From contig NW_023602073.1 of the NCBI RefSeq assembly GCF_014898055.3, positions 23,359,784-23,423,783 on the forward strand: 64,000 bases of DNA, in the 5' to 3' direction. Position 1 is the stretch's first letter. Every line of letters begins with the position of its first letter. Shown in pieces: positions 21,545-34,199 of this stretch. Source of the DNA: Talpa occidentalis. Its lineage: Eukaryota > Chordata > Mammalia > Eulipotyphla > Talpidae. Both the position numbers and the translations under genes were made by a program. The notes beneath the pieces are model-generated. The model did not search any database. It had not been told where the DNA came from and saw nothing but the letters and a program-made list of their open reading frames with translations.

Positions 21545-22330
21545 GCAAATTTCCAGTCAAAATTGGACAGAAAGAGAAAAAGAGACTTCTCCAAAGAAGA
21601 AATGGAAATGGTCATAGACATGTGAAAAAATGTTCAACATCACTAATTATTTGGGAAATGCAAATCAAAACCTCGAGGAGCTACTACCTCACTCCAGTGA
21701 AAATTGCCCACATTAAAAAAAAAACAGAAACAACAAATATGGGAGTGTGTGGAGATAAAGGAAGCTTCTTACACTGCTGGTGGGAAGTAAACTCTCCAGC
21801 CACTATGGAAAGCTGGGTAGAAGAACCCTAAAAACACTAATACTGGATCTACCCTTTGATCCAGCAATTACACTCCTAGGGATCTACCCAAAGGACATTA
21901 AAAAACTAAATCGAATGGAAACTGCACTCTCATGTTTTTTACAACACTATTTACAAAAGCCCAGTCATGGAAATGCCCCAAAATAGATAAATGGAACAAG
22001 AAGATATGGTACATTTATATAATAGAATATTACTCAGCAATCAAAAAGGTTAGTTGTGACAACATGGACGGAGCTGGAGAGCATTATGCCAGCCAAAGTA
22101 AGTCAGAAGGAAAAAGATAAACACTTTATATGTGGAATACAGAGAAATCAAACATAAGGTCAAGAAAATGTCGAAACAGGCAAGCTGACCATAGCTCTGA
22201 GGCACACAGCGAAGGAAAGGGTGGGGAGGAGGAACCAGGAACAAAAGTAATGTGAAGATAGTTCATGGGAGATATGGTGGTGGGAGAACATGTGATTACA
22301 AAGAAGGAAGAGAAATATATTAATTAAAAA
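21545..22330 (+). mobile_element. LINE-1 3' end, unit B
   Basis: This is ORF2 C-terminal coding (MKKCSTSL and YHLTPV-like stretches) broken by frameshifts, then the 3' end. It is paralogous to 1-635 and 37900-38965. Confidence 0.85.
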
Positions 22331-22480
22331 AATTTCATGGCCTGAAAACTAGTCCTATGGCATGTAACTCTTTAGGACAAAGATCAAGGTAAGGTTATCC
22401 TTGCTAATTGGAGGCTTCATTGGGATTCTCTCCTCTATTTCAACTGATTGTCTGCTTTTAAGGCTAAAGTTCTATTAACT

Positions 22481-22762
22481 GGGGCTTCCATGGTGGTGCA
22501 AGGAGTTAAGCCGCAACCTATGAAGCTGTTTGCAGCCTCTGCAGCACAAGTTCGATCCCTGGCCAGGGAGCAACCCACATAGCACAGCAGACCTCTCCTG
22601 ACTCTCCTGCTCACTCGCTGCTCCCCGAGGCAGTGTATTTCAGTCAGTCTGCCTGTTCTGTTCCCTGCTCTGTGTCTGGTGAATCCTCTCACCCCCCACA
22701 CCTCTGACCTGTACGCCAGTTCTTGTATGCATAAAATAAATAAATCTTTTTTAAAAAAGTAT
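22481..22762 (+). mobile_element. tRNA-derived SINE (first of two in tandem)
   Basis: Inserted after ttctattaactg. Copies A and C have the empty site between the L1 tail and exon 7. A second SINE follows directly. Confidence 0.85.
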
Positions 22763-23040
22763 GCGCCTCCCCTGTGACGCAGTGAGTTGAGCATAGCGCT
22801 GTGAAGCTGTGCTCAGGCTCCGCAGTGAGGGTTTGATTCCCGGCTGGTCAAGGAGATACCCACATGGCACAGCAGACCTCTCCTGCCTCACCTGCTGCTC
22901 CCGTCAGCAGTATCTTCAGTCCCTCTGCCTATTTTGCTCCGTGCTCTGTCTCTGGTGAACTCTCTTAAATTCCCGCACCTCTGACCTATGCCCCATTTTT
23001 TGTATAAGTAAATCTTTTTTTAAAAATTGTATAAAATAAA
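22763..23040 (+). mobile_element. tRNA-derived SINE (second of two in tandem)
   Basis: It begins gcgcctcccctgtgacgcag and ends in an A-rich tail before attctgataactg, a likely target duplicate of the sequence before the first SINE. The pair may be one insertion into the tail of another. Confidence 0.85.
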
Positions 23041-23604
23041 ATTCTGATAACTGAAGCACAGTGTGTTCATGTTTCCCTGCACAGATGACTGCTTTGTCAA
23101 GAATCTACACATCTGGGATGTCTGTTTTAACTTGGCACTTTCAAAAACAGTCCTGGAGTTTCATACTGTAAAGAGAGGAAATATGACACCTGTGGCAGCA
23201 GACTTGTATGTCAAGACCCAGCAGAGCTGCACTTACAAAGGAAATTAAACATTTGGTTTTGGACAGTGGTTTTATTGGTGACGTTATAGCTGCATTAAAA
23301 GTCTGATGATTAAACTCTATTTGACCGTATATTTCTACAGCCTCTAAGGGGAACACAATCTGCCTAAGAACAGGATGCTGCCAGAGGGGTTGTGACAAAT
23401 CATGAATACAAATGGATGGTCGGCAACCAAATCTTTATCTGCTTCACCAGGAACCTCGTGACTATGACAGCTGTGGCGGCCGCTGCCTCTGTGCCCTCCT
23501 CACTCACCTCCACAAAGACTTGTGGATAACTTTTGATATGAAAATATCTCTGGCTTCTGTCATGCCAGACAGATCAGCCTTGCTCTGGCTAAAGAGATCT
23601 GCCA

Positions 23605-23825
23605 TGCTGCACCTCCCCCTGCAGTGACCCTTAGGGCTAATGGCTTGCGCCACGGTCCCTAGGTCCGGCTGGGCAACCAGCGCGCAGGCGGAGAACAGCA
23701 AAACCCCCTGAAGATATACTTGCTGCACCTCCTCCTGCAGTGACCTCTAGGAATCCCTAGGTCCGGCTGGGCAACCAGAGCGCAGGAGGAGAACAGCAAA
23801 AACCGCCTGAAGACATAGATAAGAC
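23605..23825 (+). repeat. 116-bp tandem duplication at the LTR start
   Basis: Unit 1 begins tgctgcacctccccctgcag and unit 2, from 23721, begins tgctgcacctcctcctgcag. Both contain ccctaggtccggctgggcaa. Unit 2 lacks a short internal part. Repeated U3 segments like this often act as enhancers in retroviral LTRs, but that role is inferred. Confidence 0.85.
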
Positions 23826-23940
23826 GGAAGCCTGACCACCAGGAGCCACTACAGGAATGCTGTCCGCTCGGAAACTTATCTCACCTTCTCAAGGCCCACA
23901 AACTTTATTCTAATACAACTGTCTCTCTAAAATCTTTTCT

Positions 23941-24278
23941 CGGGCCTCCCCGGTGGCGCAGCGGTTGAGCGCTCGGTAGCGAAGCTGCCCGCGGCCTCTG
24001 CGGCGCCGGTTCGATCCCCGGCTGCTCCCCGGCCACCGGAGGAGGGTCCCACATGGCGCGCAGACCTCTCCTGCCGCCCGCTGCTCCCCTCAGCAGTGTA
24101 CTTCGGTCCTTCTGCCTGCTCTGCTCCCCACTCTGGCTCTGGTGAATTCTCTCACCCTCCCGCGCTTCTGACTGTACCCAGTGCATGTATAAACAAAAAA
24201 CAAACAAACAAATAAATAAATAAATAAAAACATGCCTCTGTAAAAAAAAAAAATTAAAAAAAAAAAAAAATAAAAAAT
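23941..24278 (+). mobile_element. tRNA-derived SINE, young subfamily, nested in LTR
   Basis: Flanked by aaaatcttttct at 23929-23940 and 24279-24290. It is highly similar to the elements at 2101 and 61057. Confidence 0.92.
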
Positions 24279-24977
24279 AAAATCTTTTCTCTTTCTCTGT
24301 TTAAAAGGTCATTGGTTTGCCGATTAAAAAAGAACATACGAAATCTAATAACTAGGCTGATTCAAATGAAACGTTACTAAACTCTGTGTATTAATAGAAC
24401 TGCTAGCTTAATAATTTCTCTGTTGTATACTTAGCCTAGTTTGTATTAATCTAAATGATAAAAATATTACATTGTGAAAAGTAAAATTCACCCGTGTTAA
24501 TTAATAGTAATAGTGAGTAGTTAAAACAAAAAGTAATCATATAAAACAAAAAGAAAAATTAATAGCCTAACTACTTAGGAATGCGCCTGGGTCCAGATGT
24601 AAATCACTGCCCTGTCAATGATAAGCTAAACCTATAAGCAAGCTGATTTCTTCACTGATGTTCGCCATTCCTATGCTTTTAGAAAACATATATATACTGG
24701 TCACCAACTCAAATAAAATTACACTCAGATTTTCACTCTTGAAGTGTGTCTGTTTGTCATTTCTTTAACCGAATCCCTGACCACCCTGCGCAGTCTCTCA
24801 ACCCTGAGACGGCCTCATCGCTCACTGCTGTGCTGGTCCGCGGCACTGCCACACCTATGTGAGCCAGGTGGGAGCTGAGATCATAGGTCTCCTCCAGCTT
24901 GAATTTGGGCAAGTGGACACAGACATCCCTATGACCCATATTCGCACACAGTTTTCCAAAGTCAACTGCTGCTTGAT

Positions 24978-26287
24978 CTGGAATTAGAATGTGCAAAGAG
25001 AAAACAATTTCATATAGGTAAGTACTAAAGGGTTATTTAAATGAACAGACCCTAATGTCAGTTGCTCTTTTGTTTCCTTCCTGTTTTCTGCCAGTTCTTT
25101 CCAGCAATTGGAATAATGAGAGAGTGTGTGTTCCAGGCCATCCAGGGCACCAGTACAGGAGGCTGGACATCAGATCCAACAAACAACCATCATCCATCTC
25201 TCCATCCACCCACCTGTCCATGCATCCACCCACCCCGTAGTACAGCCTCATCCTACCCATCTGTCTACCCACTCTCCCAGGACTCAATATTACTCCACCA
25301 TTATACGGAATCACTGTGATGGGTTATGACCATGAAGGCTATATTACATGTTGACTAATTGGTTGCATGGAGAAAGGGAAAGGTAAACGTTTTCACCTAT
25401 CAATTCTATTTATTCTGAACCCACTAATCACTGTGGTGATCTGTGAACCACACAAAGCTGAAATCATCTCTAATAGATTTAGCTCCTAGGGAAAAATAGA
25501 AAAGATCCTACTTCCTCATCTGAAATGGGGTAATAACAGCACCTACCTTTAGTCTAACCTTGTCATTAGAATTAAATGAGTTGGACACAGTAAGGACTAT
25601 GTAAGTGTCCGCTGTTATCACTGCTGTTTTATTACCATGATAGGACTAGAGCAGAACCATCATTACACTAGCTCTATTGCTCTAGCTCTATCCCTTTCGT
25701 GAGACTCTTTATAATCAGAGAACAGATCAAGGTGGAAATACAACTGAAAGAGGGACATGCTGATTTTGCCATCCTCCATATATGTAAATAGATACTACAT
25801 TAGATCCCTTCTGGACAGCAAATTTGGTGAGGAGAAAGTGGCGATATAACACAGAAGGCTAGAGACACTGAGAAAAAATTGTAATCTTCAGGTTTTGCCT
25901 GTTCCCAGTCCTGGCAACAGATTCCATAGCTTTCAAGTCCTTATAGTAGAACCTCATATAAAGTTCACACTAGGAAACAGGCTTAACCCTCAAGTTCACT
26001 TGTCTCAGGAGCCTTCTTCTATGATAGAGTTACTGGGAATTGATTTCACGATCAGTGTGCATTGTAAGGAGATCGGAGAGTGTCATAAAAGGAACTAAGA
26101 GCATAGGATGAAGCATATGCCATAGGATGGGGGTTTCAATTTTGAACAAATTCATTTTAATAAAACAACCCTCAGTCTCTAAAGTTTAATTACAAGAGTT
26201 TGCATGAGCTGCCCGTGACCAGCATTACATCTAATGTAGGTCTGTTCATGGTTCCCACAAGTGTTCACTGAGAGTCCCTGAAATTTT
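24978..26287. other. Intron 6 of SERPINB1 copy B
   Basis: It is collinear with copy C (39850-41160) and, without the inserts, with copy A. It includes the catccatctctccatccaccc stretch. There are no exons. Confidence 0.7.
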
Positions 26288-26537
26288 ATTTTTTTAAAAA
26301 AAAGATTTATTTATTTATACAAGAGCTGGGATACAGACCAGAGATGCTGAACGCTGAGAGAGTTCACCAGTCAGAGCAAGGAGCAGAACAGGCAGACAGA
26401 GCAGTGGGAACGACAGGAGAAGTCTGCCACACCATGTGGGGATCTCCCTGGCCAGCTGGGAATCAAACCTGCACTTCAGGGGTGTGGACAGCTTCACAGC
26501 ACTGCGCTCAACCTGCTGCGCCACCGGGGAGGACCCC
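26288..26537 (-). mobile_element. tRNA-derived SINE
   Basis: Minus-oriented and inserted in intron 6 of copy B between cctgaaatttt and cctgaaatgtt. It is absent from copies A and C, so it is specific to this unit. Confidence 0.85.
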
Positions 26538-26702
26538 CCTGAAATGTTAAATGAAGGATACCCAGGTAAATATGATGGGCTAGATTACAAAAGAAAGGGA
26601 AGTGGAGTGACATCAGTAAACATAACATGTACTGACTGCTCAGCACACACGGGAGGACTCACACAGGAAAGGAGGGAGGAGGACAAAGTACAGGAGCATC
26701 AC

Positions 26703-26869
26703 CTTCTCCAGCCCCTTGGACTCGTCCTCTAGGTCATCGGGCAGCAGGATGACCATGCTGAGAGCCCCGCCCTTGTATGGCAGTTCCGGCACGCGGCACT
26801 GGAGCTCCAGGATGTAGCCGAATGGAAGGTAATTCTCCTGGTACATCATTTTCACCATTTTTTTCCTCA
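26703..26869 (-). pseudogene. SERPINB1: SERPINB1-like exon 6 (copy B)
   Basis: It encodes the strand region [15 protein letters not shown], then [19 protein letters not shown] and [12 protein letters not shown]. The donor is GAGAAG/GTGATG and the acceptor ctttcag. It is 167 bases against 168 in copy C, with the loss at its 5' edge, so it would enter in the wrong frame after a normal exon 5. Otherwise the frame is open and well conserved. Confidence 0.92.
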
Positions 26870-26965
26870 CTGAAAGGATAGAAGAAAAATCAGTATTATC
26901 TGCATTCATGTAGAGCAAAGAGTATGTCTGCTCTTGCAGAGCAAAGAGACCGTGCATGGGCTCAT

Positions 26966-27106
26966 CTTACTCAACCTGAGTGGAGCGTCCTGGTTTCTTC
27001 TTTTCTGATTCATCCTGCCAGGAGCCTTTGAAGCAGATGGCATTCACCAGCACAAGCACGGTCATGCGATCCACCACACCTGCAGCCAACAGTTCTGGAA
27101 TCTTCC
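26966..27106 (-). pseudogene. SERPINB1: SERPINB1-like exon 5 (copy B)
   Basis: The acceptor cattttag/GGAAG is intact, followed by [20 protein letters not shown] and [11 protein letters not shown]. Single-base losses follow GATGAA and in the GGACGC stretch and shift the frame. The normal donor GT is AT (AGTAAG/ATGAGC where copy C has AAAAAG/GTGAGC). A possible cryptic GTAAGA donor lies five bases upstream. Confidence 0.9.
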
Positions 27107-27901
27107 CTAAAATGATAGAGTTCTTTTTTTGTTAATCCACTTCTCAGCACTCCAAATCTAAACTGACATTTGATCAGCACAGAAATGCACTTCAAATGCA
27201 CATTTTCCATTTCAGTTCCCTTGAACATGGTGTCAAGTGAAATCCCCGCAGTGTGTCTGACTGCACCAACTCACCAGGCTGATGAATGACACAATCACCC
27301 CAGAAAGCCTGTACTTCAATACGAGTCTAATGTGCCGAAGAGCAGGAAACAGGAAAATACCCCTTTTCTGGAGTGTGATCACATGGAGTCTTGTTTGTGA
27401 ATGGCCATACTTTTCAGGATAACGATATATATAGTCTTGCATGACAGGATTTTTGAGTCACTAGTAAGTGAGTCCGTCGTCAAATGCGCTGGGTGGCAGC
27501 AACCCTCAAATGCAAAGGCAGGATGGTTCCTCCACTGAATCCCAGGCCCCACTAAGCAAACCCTCACACACTTCCAGTTTCTGTAGATGCCTTTTCTCAT
27601 ACTAGACCGGGGGAGAGACAGATGCCCAGCTGGACACATAACCCACCGCCACACCCCGAGCCAGGATGCAGGAAAACATTCATGACCAGTAGTGGGTAAT
27701 TCAAAATCTCAGGGGTTTCCCACCAGTGGTGTATTAAATAATTTGGACTGGCTGGATTTCCTCTCCCAATCCCCCAATTTTTATTCCTTTTATTCTACAG
27801 TCAGTAGTAGCTAAAATTTAAAGTGTAGTTTAAGGAACATGGGGGAAATATTTAGCTGCTTTGGTTAAATCATGTTTGCTTTTCCACTTGAAGGAATCTA
27901 A
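27107..27901. other. Intron upstream of exon 5, copy B
   Basis: Collinear with copy C 41700-42405. No exon is seen. Exon 4 is absent in copy B: homology to copy C stops near 28215, before the place of exon 4, and resumes at the equivalent of 46660. Confidence 0.65.
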
Positions 27902-28163
27902 TTTTTTTTAAAGATTTTTTTTGTTTATGCTTGCATGAGCTGAGGGGCAGGCCAGAGGTTCAGCAGATGAAAGGATTCACCAGAATCAGAGTGGGAAGCA
28001 GGAGAACTGTATCTAATGAAATACAGTGCTCAGGGCAGCAGCAGGGAGACAGGAGAGGTCTGCTGCGCCACATGGGTAGCTCCGTGGCGAAGGATCGAAC
28101 TAGTGCTGCAGAGGCTGGGAAGAGCTTCACAATGCTGAGACTCAGCAACTTGCGCCGCCATAA
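27902..28163 (-). mobile_element. tRNA-derived SINE
   Basis: Minus-oriented. The orthologous element in copy C is 42405-42676, so it predates the B/C split. Confidence 0.85.
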
Positions 28164-28164
28164 A

Positions 28165-29001
28165 ATGCCTGGAATTTATGTCTGATAGCTGTACAGCACT
28201 GGAAATGGGGTTACATGCCATGGCGAAGTAGGGCAGAGGAGGTAGGTGGAAAGAAGGGCCTGCCAGAAAACAACACAATTAGCTCCAAACAGCACCCTTG
28301 ATGGCACTTGGGGAAGATGTCCTTGATACCTTTCAGGAACCAAGGGGAGTTCAGACCCCACCCCCCCTCATAAGGCTGGATGGACTCACCGGACACATTG
28401 ATGATTCACAACGGTGTGAATGAAGTATTTCTTGACCATTGTACCAAACTCTAGGCTTCCCCAATTTTTACCCACTGTATGTTTAAATAGAATGTCCATG
28501 TTTGAATATTAAAGTAACTACTGGGGAGAGGATGTTGGTTTGGGTCTTCCCTTGAACTTCGTGGGTTTGTACTTCACCAAACTGTATATATAGCACTTGA
28601 GGTGTGAAGTAATTCTGCATCCATCCAAACTTGCTCCTGCGCTCATGCAAGTCTCGGTTTGAAAAGGGAAGGAGAAGACCCTTTATAATGCAAAAGGACA
28701 AAGAAAACCACAGTAATGAGGTGCACAAATGGTCTCCACAGTTAAAAAAATAAAACGAATGGTTTATAACTGAGACTGTAGCTGCCTGTGAGTTTGTGGG
28801 AAGAAAGAACCAACATGTGTGGGAAGCCTGTCATGGTTATGGTGAAGTCCCTGGAGGAAATCTGTTCCTTGTCCAGCATGTCTCACAGCACTAGAGACCC
28901 ACGTACGGGCTTCCCTAGGAGGCTAAAATGAGAAAGTCAGGAGGAGGAGCTGCCTGGAAAACTTGTTGAATGTTGATCTGCATGAACCAAAGACACAGGG
29001 T
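28165..29001. repeat. Unit B segment matching copy C upstream flank
   Basis: 28240-29000 matches 46670-47920 without the LTR (46741-47150) and without the CCAAT-rich insert (47645-47755) of unit C. It contains the empty sites for both insertions. No gene is seen. Confidence 0.75.
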
Positions 29002-29281
29002 TCTACATTTTTTTTATTTTTTTAATTTAAATATTTTATTTTATGTAATTCTTACATCTTTTTCATCTTTGCACAATGTATGCATTTTCATGTTGGTTAT
29101 ATTCCCATACAATTGCACCCCCTGCTTATTTTGACTCTAGAACTTCCTTTCCCCGCCCCTCCCTCACCCCCCACCCCCCCACCCCCTGCCCCGTAGTGCG
29201 TCTCTGGTTTATAGTTGCTTGTTGCTTTTGATTTTTACTTTGTATTGATTACTCTTTATCCTGGTCTCTTATTTAGGTTTT

Positions 29282-32200
29282 CTAAATTCCTGCTATGAGT
29301 GAGACCATATGGTATTTTTCTTTTTCTTTCTGACTTATTTCACTGAGCATGATCCCTTCCAGCGCCATCCATGTTGCTGCAAACTGCATGTGTTTATCTT
29401 TTTTGATTGCTGAGTAATATTCCATGCTGTATATGTACCACATCTTCTTGATCCAGTCATCTATTTTTGGGCATTTGGGTTGTTTCCAAAGCTTAGCTAT
29501 TGTAAACAGTGCTGTTATAAACATAGGGGAGCAGGTGCTCTTTGGAGTTGATGTTTCTGTGTCCTTTGGGTAAATACCTAGGAGTGGAATTGCTGGATCA
29601 TATGGAAGCTCTATGTTTAGTAGGTCCAGAAATCTCCACACAGCTCTCCACAGTGGTTGGACCAGTTTGCACTCCCACCAACAGTGCACAAGAGTTCCTT
29701 TTTCTCCACACCCTCGCCAGCATTTGTTGTTGCTAGTTTTTTTAATATGTGCCATTCTCACTGGTGTAAGATGGTATCTCATGGGAGTTTTGATTTGCAT
29801 TTCCCTGATGACAAGTGATGTTGAACATTTTTTCATATGCCTGTTGGCCATTTGCATTTCCTCTTTGGAGAAGTTTCTTTTTAGCACTTCTGCCCATTTT
29901 TTGACTGGATTATTTTCTTTGTTTTTGTTGAGTTTCATCAGCTCTTTGTAGATTTTTGTGATCAGTCCTTTATCATTAGTGTTGGGTGCAAAAATGTTCT
30001 CCCAGTTGGTGGGGTTTCTCTTTGTTTTGGTTATTGTCTCTTTTGCTGTGCAGAAGCTCTTTAATTTGATGTAGTCCCAGCTGTTTATCTTTGCCTTCAC
30101 TATCACTGCTTTGGGTGATGTGTCTGTAAAGATGTCTTTGATGTGCATGTCATGTAGTGTTTCGCCTATATTTTCTTCTATGTATTTTATGGTTTCAGGT
30201 CTTATGTCAAGTTCTTTAATCCATTTTGAGTTGGTTTTTGTGCATGGTGTGAGGTAGTGGTCAAGCTTCATTCTTTTGCATTTGGTGACCCAGTTTTCCC
30301 AGCACCATTTATTGAACAAGCTTTCTTTGCTCCAGTGCATATTCTTTGCTCCTTTGTCAAAGATTAGTTGACCATAAATCTGTGGGTTTATTTGTGGATT
30401 TTCTATTCAGTTCCATTGGTCTGTGTGTCTGTTCTTGTTCCAATACCATGCAGTTTTGATAATTATGGCTTTGTAGTATAGTTTGAACTCTGGGAGTGTG
30501 ATGCCTCCATTCCCTTCTTTTTTTTTTTTTTTCAGATCTTTGGCTATTTGGGGGCTTTTTGGTGATTCCATATGAATTTCATCAATAATTCTTCTATTTC
30601 TTTGAAGAATGTCATTGAAATTTTTATTGGAATAGCATGAATCTGTATATTGCTTTTGGTAGGATGGCCATTTTGATAATGTTAATTCTTCCAATCCATG
30701 AGCAGGGGATGTCTTTCCATTTCTTTGTGTCTTCTTTGATTTCTTTTAACAGTGTTTTATAGTTTTCTTTGTATAGGTCCTTTACCTCTTTTGTTAGATT
30801 TATTTCCAAGTATTTGATTTTTTTTGTTTCAATAATAAAAGGGATGGAATTTTTTATTTCTTCTTCTTCAGATTTATTGTTTGTGTATAGGAAGGCTACT
30901 GATTTTTGCGTGTTGATTTTGTATCCTGCCACTTTAATAAACTGATTGATTAGTTGAATTAGTTTTTCTGTGGAGTTTTTGGGGTTCTCTATGTATAGTA
31001 ACATATCATCTGCAAATAGTGATAGTTTAACCTCTTCTTTTCCTATTGGATTCCTTGTATGTCTTTCTCTTGTCTTATTGCTCTGGCTAGGACTTCCAGT
31101 ATTATATTGAAAAGCAGTGGTGAGAGTGGACATCCTTGTCTTGTTCCAGATCTTAATAAAAATGCTTTCAGCTTTTCGCCATTGATAATGACACTGACTG
31201 TTGGCTTGTCATATATGGCTTTATGATGTTGAGGTATGTTCCTTGTATCCCAAGAATTTCAAGGACCTTTATCATAAATGAGTGATGTACTTTGTCAAAA
31301 GCTTTCTCAGCATCTATTGATATTATCACATGGTTTTTATATTTCTTTTTGTTGATGTGTTGGATGATGTTGATTGATTTTCGGATGTTGAACCATCCTT
31401 GTGTCCCTGGAATGAATCCTACTTGGTCATGGTGAATTATCTTATGGATACACTGTGGGATTCTGATAGCTAAAATTTTATTGAGGATTTTTGCATCAGT
31501 GTTCATTAGGGAGATTGGCCTGTAGTTTTCTTTTTAGTGTGTTGTCCTTGTTCGGTTTTGGTATTAGTGTAATGTTGGCTTCATAGAACGTGTCTGGTAT
31601 TTTTCCTTCTTTCTCATTTTTTTGGAAGAGTTTGTGAAGGATAGGCACTAATTCGTTTCAGAATGTTTGGTAGAATTCATTTGTAAATCCATCAGGTCCT
31701 GGGATTTTGTTATTGGGGAGGTTTTTGATTACCATTTCAATTTTGCTGCTTGTAATTGGTCTGTTTAGGTGTTCTATTTCTTCTTTATCTAGCTTTGGGT
31801 GATTGTAGAGTTGTAGGAATTTGTCCATCTCTTCTATATTGTTGAACTTGTTTCCATATAACTGTTCATAGTAATTTCTCATTATTCTTTTGATTTCTGC
31901 TGTGTCCATTGTGATTTCTCCTCTTTCATTTGTGATCCTGTTTATTTGTGCTTTCTCCCGTTTTTCCTTTGTGAGCCTGGCTAGGGGTTTGTCAATTTTA
32001 TTTATTTTTTCAAAGAACCAGCTTTTGGTTTCATTGATCTTTTGGATTGTTTTTTTAGTTTCTATTTCATTTATTTCTTCTTTAGTTTTTATTATTTCTT
32101 TTCTTCTACTGGTTTTGGGGTTTTCTTGTTGTTCTTTTTCTAGTTCTTTGAGCTTTGAGATTAGGTTGTTTCTTTGAGTTCTTTCTTGTATCTTGATGTG

Positions 32201-32810
32201 AGCCTCTATTGCTATATATTTTCCTCTTATTACTGCTTTTGCTGCATCCCATACATTTAGGAAATTGGTGTCCTCCTTGTCATTCAATTCAAAGAATTTT
32301 TTAATTTCTTCTTTGATCTCCTCATTAGTCCAATTGTCTTCCAGTAGTGTGGGTTTCAATCTCCATGAGGTAGTAGAATTCCTTGCCTTCTTTTTATGGT
32401 TTATTTCTAGTTTAATACCTTCAAGGTCAGAAAAGATGGTTGGTATGATTTCAATCTTGGTGTATCTCTTGATGTTTGTCTTGTGTCCCAGTATGTGATC
32501 AATCCTGGAGAATGACCCATGTGTGCTTGAGAAAAATGTGTACTCCATTTTTTTTAGTGTTCCATAGATGTCTATTAAGCCCAAATCCTTTATGGAGGTT
32601 TAGTGTTTTTACTTATTTTTTTGTCTCGTTGATCTATCCATTGTTGATAGTGGTGTGCTAAAGTCTCCTACTACATATATGTTTTCTCTGATGTCTGTTT
32701 TCAAAGATGATAATAGTTGTCTGATATATTTTGGTGCTCCTTCATTTGGTGAGTATATGTTAATGAGTGTTATTTCTTCTTGAAGTATTGTCCTCTTGAT
32801 CATAATGTAG
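29282..32810 (-). pseudogene. L1 ORF2 (endonuclease, reverse transcriptase, C-terminal domain)
   Basis: The frame is broken into at least six pieces: endonuclease end (32609-32803 and the start of 31658-32584, with SRIDHILG), linker and RT start (PGPDGFTNEFYQ), RT finger/palm pieces (31168-31506 with DAEKAFDKV; 30624-31133 with the catalytic FADDM), and a 352-codon C-terminal piece (29282-30340). The FADD metal-binding motif is intact. Frameshifts around 31145, 31510-31650, 30380 and 32590 stop full-length translation. Confidence 0.93.
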
Positions 32811-33275
32811 TGAGCAGTGCGGTCTCTTTTTACCTTTTTGAGTTTGAAATCTGTTTTATCTGATATAAGTATAGTGGTTCCTACTTTCTTTTTTGGTCCA
32901 TTTGCTTGTATGATTGTTTTCTATCCTTTAACTTTGAGTCTATTTTCATCTTTTGTAGTTAAATTTGTTTCCTGGAGACAGCAAAAGGTTGGGTTTTGTT
33001 TCTTAATCCAGCCTGCGACTCTGTGTCTTTTTATTGAAGAGTTTAGTCCATTTACATTTAGAGTTAATATTGATATGTTAGCATCTGTATTTGCCATTGT
33101 GTTTGTCTTTCCTTCGATTTGACTTATTTATTGTTTTAATAACTTTTTTTTTTGGCCTTCTTCCATTGTTATTCGTCCCTCTGAGGTTCTGGCTTTAGGA
33201 CTCCTTGTAGTATTTTTTGGTGTGGGGGTTTAATCGTAAAGAAATTTCAGAGTTTCTGTTTGTCTGGGAAGATCC

Positions 33276-34175
33276 TTATTCTTTCTTCATAGAGGAAGGA
33301 AACTTTGCAGGAAAGAATATTCTTGGTTGGCATTTGTTGTCTTGGAGTCTATTGACTATGTCCTTCCACTCTCTCCTTGACCGTAGTGTTTCTTCAGAGA
33401 AGTCTGATGTCAGTCTGATTGGTTTTCCTTTGAATGTTATCTGTTTCTTCCCTTTTGTCAGCTTCATTATTTTTTTCCTTGCCTTGGATTCTTGGGAGCT
33501 TTACTATTACGTGTCTTGCTGTATTTTTCCTTTCATCATGGAAGTTTGGTGTTCTTCTTGCTTCTTGTATATCAATTTTCAGCTCCTTCTTCATGTTTGG
33601 GGAGTTCTCTTCAATTATTTCCTTGAATATTTTCTCTGTTCCTACATCTCTCTCCTCCCTTTCTGGGACTCCTATAACTCTTATATTTCCTTTCGTCATG
33701 GAGTCAGATAGTTCCCGAGTCTTTCATCAATCTTTTTCATTCATACTTCTCTTTCCTTTTCTGTTTTTGTTCTTTTTATCTCTGTGTCTTCGAGAGTACT
33801 TATTCGTTCTTCCATTTCCTCTATTCTGTTATCACTGCTTTTCCCAGCATTCTTTAGCTCTTCTGTTAATTCTTTGATCTCCTGTATTTCCTTCATTTCC
33901 CTCCTTAGGGTCTCAATTTCATTCTTCTGAGCGTTGTTTTCCTTAATGACTTCCATCAGTTTTTTCATCACAACAATTTTAAGTTCCTTTTCTGGAAGGC
34001 TCAGAAGTTCTTCCAAGTCACTGTTGTTGCAAGGTGGTGGGTGATTTTCTTTTTGTGGTGTGTCTTTTTCCTGAGGAGTTGCTATGTTGCACGTAGTTTT
34101 TCTTTTCCCAGCTGCCTGTCTTCTAATTTGCCGTATGTGTTGGGACACTGAGCTGCTGGTACTGGTCAGCATCAT
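33276..34175 (-). pseudogene. L1 ORF1 (RNA-binding chaperone)
   Basis: A first piece (33741-34175, 144 codons) has the coiled-coil region (leucine/glutamate-rich, with EEMEERISTLED). A second (33394-33699) has the RNA-recognition part with RVIGVPEREER. The frame shifts between them near 33720. The C-terminal domain continues near 33276-33467 in another frame. Confidence 0.88.
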
Positions 34176-34199
34176 TTTGGTGTGCTCTTTCGGGGGTTT

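Larger units (their letters stand above)
23605..24845 (+). mobile_element. Solo LTR in serpin exon 7, with internal SINE
   Basis: It begins TGCTGCACC and ends GCGGCA, between perfect 6-bp duplications ctgcca (23599-23604 and 24846-24851). AATAAA at about 24712 on the plus strand gives the orientation, followed by a U5-like end. The first 116 bases are tandemly repeated (23605-23720, then from 23721). A SINE (23941-24278) is nested inside. The 6-bp duplication suggests a betaretrovirus/ERVK-type integrase. Confidence 0.88.
23344..24977 (-). pseudogene. SERPINB1: SERPINB1-like exon 7 (copy B), disrupted by an LTR
   Basis: The exon is split: 24852-24977 holds the first part and 23344-23598 the rest, with an LTR at 23605-24845 between. 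Further lesions are a one-base loss near 24955 (gaaaactg for gaaaaactg), a one-base loss in the KSFVEV region (cacaagtctttgtgg) near 23515, and a frame change just after the loop near 23445. The loop, read in its own frame, is VIVTRFLVKQ after TEAAAAT. The end HNPSGSILFLGRLCSP is clear. This copy cannot encode a serpin. Confidence 0.92.

Noticed and set aside
23605..23825. CRISPR-like or phage-type direct repeats
   Set aside because: Only two units of 116 bp with no spacers, at an LTR start in a mammalian genome.
29542..34175. Many plus-strand frames of 60-165 codons
   Set aside because: Antisense shadows of L1 ORF1 and ORF2.
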